Shown: positions 10,501 to 16,481 of the stretch, piece after piece
How positions within the stretch are numbered: position 1 is the first letter of the stretch
How the letters are laid out: each line of letters starts with the position of its first letter
NCBI GenBank assembly: GCA_902622845.1
Contig: CACNRI010000003.1
Span: 1-42,079, forward strand
Reading direction: 5' to 3'
Length of the DNA: 42,079 nucleotides
DNA from: an uncultured SAR86 cluster bacterium
GTDB taxonomy: Bacteria > Pseudomonadota > Gammaproteobacteria > Magnimaribacterales > D2472
Notes under the pieces: model-generated
Told to the model about the DNA's origin: nothing
Database searches by the model: none
What the model saw: the letters and a program-made list of their open reading frames with translations, nothing else
Program-made: the position numbers and the translations under genes

Positions 10501-10624
10501 AGAAACAGATGGTCTTGATGCTGAAGGTAGATGGATCATTACTGGAGTGAGGGATGAAACATCTTTTGTAGATTTTAATTCATCTTCTTACAGGTTCCAG
10601 TTAGGATTTTCTTACGAATTCTAA
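7535..10624 (+). CDS. Oar-like TonB-dependent receptor with N-terminal carboxypeptidase-regulatory-like domain
   Basis: A 1029-residue outer-membrane protein. The signal peptide covers about residues 1-18. A CarboxypepD_reg-like beta domain occupies about 24-105, shown by the SGSVNVPGATITV and SGLRPGGPYVV patterns. A TonB-box-like EDVVVTG and plug follow at about 110-240, with the typical FGGANINAVTKSGTN element. The remainder is a long 22-strand-type barrel ending in an aromatic residue (SYEF). These receptors import bulky nutrients using TonB and the proton gradient. Some Oar-type members act in protein or peptide uptake or in surface functions. AAGAGGAG precedes the ATG by four bases. It has its own terminator and appears monocistronic. 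Substrate unknown. Confidence 0.9.
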   Translation: MKKILISLSVFFIGFSFAANDTSSSISGSVNVPGATITVEHVPTGSTKSSTANDSGNFNFSGLRPGGPYVVTASAAGFNSERVDNVYLTLAESNSFDVVLVSSSAIEDVVVTGVRSGIVSSGPGSTITEEDIALTASIDKGLGDFLKRDSRFAVQGSFRDVQISALGANNRYNNFTIDGVAANDPLGLNANGFASVRNPISVETLAQIRVDFAPYSVTKGNFGGANINAVTKSGTNEFSGKVYGYETDQDNVGDVNGEPINQFADETKGFVFGGPIIEDKMFFFVGYEESERFSPSNSQPIAAEDEAELLQIKDFLMQRYNYDAGWPIFNAPPESQEQTLVKLDYNVNDNHRLEFIYQDTQDINIREYDRPNLNYVFSSHYYVYPIDRQKETISYIGDLSDDLSVEAKYTGISYKNDQDSLGGENFGHHRITLQSGEYVYPTSEQYRSANETNIDEDILNLKATLLRGNHTISVGYDYHEKFVSNLFIAFENGRWRWDSVDDFVNGNLDGLNTLLVIKPVDGNLMTGAAIVDIEMSTFYIEDVVDVSDILTLNFGVRVDSIDQPRNVGSENAAFEALAGFSNTTPLDSQVIQPRFGYKLDISDTKLISGMDRIEGAELSGGIGIFSGRVPQVWMTNPAANTGVATVFAGSWMMDFDGIDIRDYYDGLNLQALLPDSAANEYGPNSDLSAYAGAGPAVANHPDFNVPSDLKMSIDLDLYLRGGARLSMNYIKSEVQDAVNFTDLGVENSDVVQVAADGRTIYSEEYTQNIVMSNTSKGGMEAFTMSIDKQFDNGINAFASYTNTDSDSLWDGSQARAQSLYRGTARADALTPSLGESAWNTDHRLIAGLDYVMNEGSNRATTFSLFWNAQSGRPYSYTWRRYSLFDYDDNVLAYIPGANDPNVVYSGISEAAVLSHIEKLGLSDRAGSIAPRNIGNGDYYRSLDMRIAQEIPGFMDDDKFVLYFDAVNVLNFFNDSDGVRYFKGSTQEILETDGLDAEGRWIITGVRDETSFVDFNSSSYRFQLGFSYEF

Positions 10625-10640
10625 TAGAAATTGTATTATT

Positions 10641-10670
10641 AAAAAGGGCGGTTTTTCCGCCCTTTTTTTT
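10641..10670 (+). terminator. Rho-independent terminator after the Oar-like TBDR
   Basis: GGGCGG at 10646-10651 pairs perfectly with CCGCCC at 10657-10662 around a five-T loop. The stem extends through A5/T5 into a run of eight T. This is the strongest GC hairpin in the region and ends TBDR transcription before the oxygenase gene at 10685. Confidence 0.92.
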
Positions 10671-10684
10671 GATAGAATAAAAGT

Positions 10685-11587
10685 ATGGACACTATAATCC
10701 CTGAGATATCTCTTGTATCTTTACAAAATCAAAGTGAATCAGATCTGAGAACTTTAAAAGAGGCTTTAAATACTCATGGATTTTTTACAATAATTGATCA
10801 CGATATTGATGACTTGCTTCTTGATGAGAGTTATACATATGCAAAAGAGTTTTTTGATTTACCAGAAGAAATTAAGACACAATATGCAAGGCCAGAAATT
10901 GGCGGTGCTAGAGGTTATACTCCCTTTGGTAAAGAGACTGCTCTTGGCGAAAATGTTGCTGATTTAAAAGAATTTTGGCACCTTGGCCCTGAAGTCAACT
11001 CGAATTTTGATTCAAGAATACATGAAAATATCCACGTAGATGAATTGTCAAATTTCAATACTCACTTCAATAGTCTCTTTACATCGCTTAATGATCTTGG
11101 AGTAAAAGTTCTTGAGTCAATTGCTCTTGTTTTGGATCTTCCCAAAAATTTTTTTGAAGAAAAAGTTATACGAGGTAATTCAACACTAAGACTTCTTCAT
11201 TATCCTCCAATTGAATCAAATGAAAATGTTCTAAGAGCAAGAGCCCATGCAGATATCAATCTTATTACTCTTCTTGTTGGAGCAGAGGAGGGAGGTCTTG
11301 AGGTTCAAAATAAAGATAATGAGTGGATACCAATTAAACCAAATTCAAAAAGCATCGTTTGTAATATAGGAGACATGATGCAACTAATAACTGAAGGAAA
11401 TCTCAAAAGCACTCCTCACAGAGTAGTTGAGTATAGTGCCAATGATTCTAAATCAAGATATAGCATGCCATTCTTTCTGCACCCATCACCTGAAGTGGTA
11501 TTAAAATCAGTTTTCAACAAGAATGATAAAGGTGTATTAGCTCATGATTTTCTTGAGGAAAGAATAAAAGCAATAAAACTTTACTGA
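10685..11587 (+). CDS. 2-oxoglutarate/Fe(II) oxygenase, isopenicillin-N-synthase-like family
   Basis: This 300-residue enzyme has the DIOX_N-type start (PEISL, then HGFFTIIDHDI) and the jelly-roll core. Iron ligands are H188 and D190 in HADINL, and H245 in STPHRVV. R258-x-S260 (RYSMPFF) is the usual 2-oxoglutarate anchor. Such enzymes hydroxylate or ring-modify small molecules in the cytoplasm. Members include plant hormone oxygenases, flavone enzymes and fungal thymine/nucleoside hydroxylases. It sits between a terminator and nupC, with only four bases before nupC, so the two are probably co-transcribed. This hints at a nucleoside or nucleobase substrate, which is an inference from context only. 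Confidence 0.85.
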   Translation: MDTIIPEISLVSLQNQSESDLRTLKEALNTHGFFTIIDHDIDDLLLDESYTYAKEFFDLPEEIKTQYARPEIGGARGYTPFGKETALGENVADLKEFWHLGPEVNSNFDSRIHENIHVDELSNFNTHFNSLFTSLNDLGVKVLESIALVLDLPKNFFEEKVIRGNSTLRLLHYPPIESNENVLRARAHADINLITLLVGAEEGGLEVQNKDNEWIPIKPNSKSIVCNIGDMMQLITEGNLKSTPHRVVEYSANDSKSRYSMPFFLHPSPEVVLKSVFNKNDKGVLAHDFLEERIKAIKLY

Positions 11588-11591
11588 TAAT

Positions 11592-12851
11592 ATGGACCTA
11601 TATTTTTTACAACTGATAATTGGATTCATTGGTTTAACTGCACTAGCTATTCCTTTTTCTTCAAACATCAGAGAAATAAATTATAAAAATATAATTGTAG
11701 GCATCCTCTTCCAGATTTTTTTAGCTTTAATCCTTATTAAAATTCCAATTATTGTTAATTTTTTTAAATCTTTAGGTGACGGAGTTATTGCCCTTCAAAA
11801 TGCAACTCAACAGGGAACATCATTTCTATTTGGTTTTCTGTCAAGTCCAGGTTTGCCTTTTGTCCAGTCTGATCCCTCAGCACAAGTTCAATCTGCTTAT
11901 TTCGCCTTTGGTATATTGCCTTTTATTCTTGTAATGTCTGCTTTAACTGCATGGTTATGGCATATAAAAGTTTTGAAACTTATAGTTGATGCTTTCTCTA
12001 AAGTGTGTCAAAAACTTTTTAATATTGGAGGACCAATCGGTCTTGGGGCAGCAGCAAATGTATTTGTTGGACAAGTTGAAGCTCCGCTTTTGATAAGGCC
12101 ATACTTATCAAAACTAACCAATAAGGAGCTTTTGATTCTTCTTACTGCAGGCATGTCAACTGTTGCCGGATCAATCATGGTTGCTTTAGTCACAATTCTT
12201 AATGGTCAGTTTCCGGATATCAATTTAATACAACACCTTATTACAGCTTCCGTGATATCGGTTCCTGCTGCCATAATTTACTCAAATATTATGATGCCAT
12301 CTAATGTGATCACTACATTTGATGAATCTAAACTTCCAAAACTTTACAACAGTTCAATGGATGCAATAACAAAGGGTACAAGAGATGGCTTAGAGATTGC
12401 TTTAAGTGTGGGTGCAATATTAATAGTTTTTATTACACTTGTTGCTCTTGCAGATTCTTTACTTGGATTAATTAATGAAAACTTATCATTACAGGCTATT
12501 CTTGGATTTATCTTTGCACCAATATGCTGGTTAATGGGCATACCATGGGAAGAGGCCGTTGTTGCTGGACAATTATTAGGAATAAAGACTGCGCTGAATG
12601 AATTTGTAGCCTATGCAGGACTAGCAAATCTAGAACCAGGCCTTCTTTCAGAACAATCAAAACTTATTACTCTCTATGCGCTGTGTGGATTTGCTAACTT
12701 CTCCTCAGTTGGTATTCTTGTTGCAGGTGTTGGAGCAATGGCTCCAGAAAGAAAAAATGACCTTGTAAGTGTTTCTTTTAAAGCCTTAATAGGAGCAACT
12801 TTAGCATCTTGTATGACGGGCTTGGTAATAGGGCTTGTTAATTATTTATAA
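11592..12851 (+). CDS. nupC: NupC-family concentrative nucleoside transporter
   Basis: A 419-residue inner-membrane carrier with about ten hydrophobic helices. Family signatures are clear: AAANVFVGQVEAPLLI (about residues 154-169), the GxKTALNEFVAY segment (about 331-342) and GFANFSSVGI near the C-terminus. CNT carriers take up nucleosides with H+ or Na+. It follows the 2OG oxygenase by four bases and converges on tspO with a 14-base overlap. Substrate preference (pyrimidine or purine) cannot be read from sequence alone. Confidence 0.93.
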   Translation: MDLYFLQLIIGFIGLTALAIPFSSNIREINYKNIIVGILFQIFLALILIKIPIIVNFFKSLGDGVIALQNATQQGTSFLFGFLSSPGLPFVQSDPSAQVQSAYFAFGILPFILVMSALTAWLWHIKVLKLIVDAFSKVCQKLFNIGGPIGLGAAANVFVGQVEAPLLIRPYLSKLTNKELLILLTAGMSTVAGSIMVALVTILNGQFPDINLIQHLITASVISVPAAIIYSNIMMPSNVITTFDESKLPKLYNSSMDAITKGTRDGLEIALSVGAILIVFITLVALADSLLGLINENLSLQAILGFIFAPICWLMGIPWEEAVVAGQLLGIKTALNEFVAYAGLANLEPGLLSEQSKLITLYALCGFANFSSVGILVAGVGAMAPERKNDLVSVSFKALIGATLASCMTGLVIGLVNYL

Positions 12852-13296
12852 CAATAAATAAATTAAGATAACTCGCAAAAGATATCCATAAAACATAAGG
12901 AATAAATAAGAGAAAGCCAATCTTGCTTTCTTTATACATTAAATATAATAAATAGATATTGATGATTATTAAAATATAAATATCAAACAAGGCGACTAAA
13001 GGCATTTGAAATCTAAAAAATAACCAGGACCATGCTACATTAAAAATCAATTGAATAAGGAAAACTGAAAAAACTTTTCTATAAGTTAAGAATGCAGAAA
13101 CTATCATTAGGATATAAAGTATTGGCCACACTAAACCAAAGATATAACTTGGCGGATTTAACTGACTTTTATTCAATGTTAAATACCAAGCATCAGTTCC
13201 AGCAGTAGCAGATGCCATACTTCCTATAAATGCAGCAAGAATAACAGAGGATATAAGAGTAAGCCTTCTTACTCTACATGAACTAAAAGAAAACAT
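12838..13296 (-). CDS. tspO: TspO/MBR family membrane protein
   Basis: A 152-residue protein with five predicted helices. It has the TspO pattern: an aromatic-rich loop, then NPPSYIFGLVWPILYILM (about residues 47-64) and FNVAWSWLFF (about 85-94). TspO proteins bind porphyrins, heme intermediates and sterols. In Rhodobacter TspO modulates pigment gene expression, and in others it acts in oxidative stress. The start overlaps the stop of the 45-residue gene upstream by one base. That gene lies two bases after a ketosynthase gene, so tspO is probably the third gene of an operon. Its 3' end overlaps nupC by 14 bases. Confidence 0.9.
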   Translation of the reverse strand: MFSFSSCRVRRLTLISSVILAAFIGSMASATAGTDAWYLTLNKSQLNPPSYIFGLVWPILYILMIVSAFLTYRKVFSVFLIQLIFNVAWSWLFFRFQMPLVALFDIYILIIINIYLLYLMYKESKIGFLLFIPYVLWISFASYLNLFIVINN

Positions 13297-13433
13297 TATC
13301 TTTTTCTAAAAAACCTTTTTAAGGTATCTTTGATAGTTTCAGAGAATTTAGACCCCTGAGGTCTAGCTTCATTAAATATATAAAAGCTCATGAAAATAAG
13401 AGTTATGATAAAAATTATTATCGATGTATCCAT
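13296..13433 (-). CDS. 45-residue membrane protein between ketosynthase and tspO
   Basis: The short gene begins MDTSIIIFIITL, with one membrane helix (about residues 3-20) and a basic C-terminal tail ending FFRKR. An earlier in-frame ATG exists, but this ATG is chosen because it falls two bases after the ketosynthase stop. The stop overlaps the tspO start (TAATG), typical of coupled genes. No family is recognised. The positive tail predicts an N-out or peripheral cytoplasmic tail arrangement. Confidence 0.6.
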   Translation of the reverse strand: MDTSIIIFIITLIFMSFYIFNEARPQGSKFSETIKDTLKRFFRKR

Positions 13434-13435
13434 TT

Positions 13436-14554
13436 TTAAATCTTCTCCACAACAAGCGAGCATATTGAGTAACCTGCACCAAAAGAACAAATCACTCCCA
13501 TTTCTCCAGGTTCAAAATCATCTTTTGTTTCATGAAATGCTATTACAGAACCAGCTGAAGCAACATTACCATATTTCTCTAATACCATTGGTGCTACATT
13601 AGGAGCATAGTTATCACCCTTAAGTTTCTTTGCGACAAAATTTATCATATTCCCATTTGCCTGATGCAGCCAGAATCTTTTAATATCATCGGGATTAAAT
13701 TTAAGTTTTGTAAGCTGATTGGTAATCATTTCTACAACCATAGGACATACTTCTTTAAAGACACTTCTACCATTTTGTCTAAACATCACTTCATCACCTC
13801 TGTTTAAATCATCAGTTCTATTCATATAGCTAAAATCACTTCTTATATTATTTGAAAATTGAGTAACAAGTTCTCTATCTTTAATTTGAAATACATCTTT
13901 TGGGTTATCAAGATTTCCCTGAACAATAGTTGCCACACAAGCGTCCCCAAAAATAAAATGACTATCTCTGATTTTGAAATCATTTCCTGGAGATGTTAAT
14001 TCTGGATTAATGACAAGAATTGTTGAGGCTAAACCAGAAGCTATATCACTATAAGCATTACTGATAGCAAAAGTAGTCGAGGAGCAACCAACCAACATAT
14101 CATAAGCATATCCATCAACACCAAGAGCTTCTTGGATTTCAATTGCAATAGCTGGATAATTTCTGGCTGAATGAGATGTACCCAAAATAATCCCGTCTAT
14201 ATCATCTGCAGTAATGCCAGCATTTGCAATAGCTTTCTTTGCCGATTCAATTCCCATTTCTGCAAGAATTGAGGTATTGTCAGATAACTCCGCTCTAGTC
14301 CTTGGTTTCATTCTATTTGGATCTAAACAATTATCTTTATCATATAAGTACCTCGTTTTAATACCAGATGCTTTTTCAATAAATTCTGAGCTTGAGGGAG
14401 CTAAAGCTTCCAAAGATCCAGCAGAAATAGCTTCTGCATTTTCTGAGTTATAGTTATCAACATAGGTGTTATATGAGTTAACAACCTCATCATTGGTAGT
14501 TAAACCATCTTCAGGTATCCAAAATCCAGTACCGGTAATATATATATTTTGCAT
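13436..14554 (-). CDS. FabH-like 3-oxoacyl-ACP synthase III (Pseudomonas PA3286-like)
   Basis: A thiolase-fold ketosynthase of 372 residues. The active-site Cys is C157 in LVGCSST, with H297 in WLHQANGNMI and N330 in KYGNVASAG forming the KAS III Cys-His-Asn triad. The long N-terminal insertion (about residues 25-60, FIEKASGIKTRY after it) matches the larger FabH relatives typified by P. aeruginosa PA3286. From memory, that enzyme condenses medium-chain acyl-CoA with malonyl-ACP, so beta-oxidation products enter fatty acid synthesis. TAGGAAAA precedes the ATG. It heads the ketosynthase, small protein, tspO operon. The subfamily call is from recalled sequence and could be checked by tree. Confidence 0.85.
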   Translation of the reverse strand: MQNIYITGTGFWIPEDGLTTNDEVVNSYNTYVDNYNSENAEAISAGSLEALAPSSSEFIEKASGIKTRYLYDKDNCLDPNRMKPRTRAELSDNTSILAEMGIESAKKAIANAGITADDIDGIILGTSHSARNYPAIAIEIQEALGVDGYAYDMLVGCSSTTFAISNAYSDIASGLASTILVINPELTSPGNDFKIRDSHFIFGDACVATIVQGNLDNPKDVFQIKDRELVTQFSNNIRSDFSYMNRTDDLNRGDEVMFRQNGRSVFKEVCPMVVEMITNQLTKLKFNPDDIKRFWLHQANGNMINFVAKKLKGDNYAPNVAPMVLEKYGNVASAGSVIAFHETKDDFEPGEMGVICSFGAGYSICSLVVEKI

Positions 14555-14590
14555 TTTTCCTATAAAAAAGTGATTATATTTTATAACTTT

Positions 14591-15490
14591 ATGGAAAAAA
14601 TATCAGTCAAAATTGATCACAAAGAATTATCTGTCAATTTTTGGAAAACCTCTCATGAAAATCTAAGAGGTATTTTTTTTATCCATCACGGCATGGCAGA
14701 GCATATTGACAGATATAAATCATTTGCTGAAAAACTAAACTCTTTCGGATTCCATGTTGTTGGACATAATCATCTGGGTCATGGAAATAACAAGGAAAAT
14801 GGCGAAGGAGTCTTTGCAGAATCCAGCGGCTGGAAGAAAGTTTGCAATGAAGCTTGCATGGTGAATGAATATTTTCACGATCTTTATCCAGATATTCCTG
14901 CATTTGTATTTGGACATAGCATGGGAGCTTTTATAACTATTTCTTCATTAAGAAGGATAAAAAATTTAAAAGGTATTTTCCTAACAGGAACTTTTCTTCC
15001 ATCAAAAGGTCAAATGTTTTTTATGAAAATACTTTTATATTTAGAAAAAATACTTTTTAAAACTAACGAAAATAGCAAGGTACATAAAATAAATTTTCAA
15101 AGGTTGAATTCTTTTTTTAAAAATCCCAGAACTGATTTTGATTGGCTTGCCAAAGATATAAATGTTGTTAATAAGTATATTGATGATCCTAATTGCGGAT
15201 TTAATTGCTCAAACTCTCTTTGGTTGGACTTTGTTTACGGCGGAGAATTAGTTTTGATGGATGATACTTTTCTTAATCTTAATGATGATATCAAGGTTTT
15301 CTTGGCTGGAGGTGCTGATGATCCATGTATTGTTAATGGAAGTGGTATTGATGGTTTATATGATCATTTGCAAAAAAGATTTAACAATGTTTCTATTAAA
15401 AAATTTAAAGGGATGAGACATGAGATACAAAATGAGCAATGTAAAGATGAATTACTTTCATTAATGGAAAGCTTTATAAGTAATGAATAG
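14591..15490 (+). CDS. Alpha/beta hydrolase, monoacylglycerol-lipase/lysophospholipase-like (Hydrolase_4)
   Basis: This 299-residue protein has the family's IHHGMAEHIDRY opening (about residues 31-42), a nucleophile elbow GHSMGA with S110, a late acid in AGGADDP and a final His in GMRHE. These enzymes hydrolyse monoacylglycerols, lysophospholipids or other carboxyl esters. No signal peptide is visible, so it is likely cytoplasmic. The ATG at 14591 is used because the conserved fold starts there. An in-frame ATG at 14549 would overlap the divergent ketosynthase start, and neither start has a good ribosome binding site. The stop overlaps the following lipoprotein gene by eight bases. Confidence 0.82.
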   Translation: MEKISVKIDHKELSVNFWKTSHENLRGIFFIHHGMAEHIDRYKSFAEKLNSFGFHVVGHNHLGHGNNKENGEGVFAESSGWKKVCNEACMVNEYFHDLYPDIPAFVFGHSMGAFITISSLRRIKNLKGIFLTGTFLPSKGQMFFMKILLYLEKILFKTNENSKVHKINFQRLNSFFKNPRTDFDWLAKDINVVNKYIDDPNCGFNCSNSLWLDFVYGGELVLMDDTFLNLNDDIKVFLAGGADDPCIVNGSGIDGLYDHLQKRFNNVSIKKFKGMRHEIQNEQCKDELLSLMESFISNE

Positions 15491-16409
15491 ATCTATACTT
15501 TTATCAACTTTCTTTCTTTTTAGTTGTTCACCAAATGATAATTCTATACAAGAACATAGTATTCTTCATGACGACACAATGCGAACTTTTTATACTTATG
15601 TTCCTTCAAATATAGATAAAGAGATGACTCTGGTTGTAGGCCTGCATGGATATTCAGGTAACGCTAAAACTTTTATAAGAAAGGGTGATGCAGATTTTAA
15701 TAATTTCTTAGAAATTAATAATTTCATTGGTGCTTATCCTGAAGGTAAATCTTTCTATGCTAATGGCAGGAGATTTAGTTCATGGAATGATTTAGCTGGA
15801 TCAATTGGTCAAGGTCCTAAGGGTGATATTTGTGACATTGATAGAGATTACTATCCATATCCTCCCGACTGCGTTAATCCGCATAGATGTTCATGGGCAA
15901 GTTGTGGAGACGATATCGGCTTTGTAGAAAAAGTTATAGATTATCATAAGAATCAATATGACATTAAATCAGTTATTGTTATTGGCATGAGTAATGGTGG
16001 GATGCTTGCTCAAGCAATTGGATGCAAGCTTACTGATAAAGTTGATGCAATTATTAACATTGAAGGAATGCAAGCTTTAGGAATGAGTTGTATCCCAAAA
16101 AAACCCTTAACAATGGTTATCTATGGTGCAAAAAACGATACTACAGTGCCACCTGAGGATATTTTAGCCTCCGATGGTTATTTCTATGAACCAATGAAAA
16201 ATACAGTAAATGATTGGAAAAATGCTTTTAATTGTTCTGATTCAACAAAAAAACAAATATCAAACCCGACTGAAATTTCTGAGGAGCATTTTTATAATTG
16301 TGATGGTGGAGTGACCATCACTTCTATTCTGGATCATAATAATGATCATGACTGGCCTAAACCTTATAAATGGGGCATAAATCTTTTATTTGCTCCCTTA
16401 CTTAACTAA
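15483..16409 (+). CDS. Secreted PHB-depolymerase/feruloyl-esterase-like lipoprotein
   Basis: A 308-residue serine esterase. The first 15 residues form a lipoprotein signal with lipobox LFSC (Cys15), so the protein should be lipid-anchored and face the periplasm or surface. The oxyanion-hole HG lies in VVGLHGYSGN (about residues 52-60) and the nucleophile is S170 in GMSNGGM. A final HDWP His motif resembles the LpqC/PHB depolymerase group of CE1. A cysteine-rich insert (C117, C130, C136, C141) probably carries disulfides, which fits export. It overlaps the cytoplasmic hydrolase upstream by eight bases and is followed by a promoter and a TBDR. Polyester, phenolic ester or acyl ester substrates are all possible. 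Confidence 0.82.
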   Translation: MNRSILLSTFFLFSCSPNDNSIQEHSILHDDTMRTFYTYVPSNIDKEMTLVVGLHGYSGNAKTFIRKGDADFNNFLEINNFIGAYPEGKSFYANGRRFSSWNDLAGSIGQGPKGDICDIDRDYYPYPPDCVNPHRCSWASCGDDIGFVEKVIDYHKNQYDIKSVIVIGMSNGGMLAQAIGCKLTDKVDAIINIEGMQALGMSCIPKKPLTMVIYGAKNDTTVPPEDILASDGYFYEPMKNTVNDWKNAFNCSDSTKKQISNPTEISEEHFYNCDGGVTITSILDHNNDHDWPKPYKWGINLLFAPLLN

Positions 16410-16431
16410 TTTAACCCTTTGATGCTATAAT
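16402..16431 (+). promoter_or_regulatory. Candidate promoter with extended -10 for TBDR
   Basis: A TGCTATAAT extended -10 spans 16423-16431, with a weak -35 TTAACT at 16402-16407 and an 18-base spacer. It lies in the short gap between the lipoprotein gene and the TBDR. A full-consensus TATAAT with an upstream TG is a good match. Confidence 0.55.
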
Positions 16432-16481
16432 TTTTGTGTGTTTATTTAGTTTTTTGCATATTTCGCAAAGGGGGGGAAGTT

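Noticed and set aside
10685-11587. Isopenicillin N synthase (antibiotic synthesis)
   Set aside because: The name reflects the fold family. No ACV synthetase is nearby, and the presence of an RxS motif fits 2-oxoglutarate-using members more generally.
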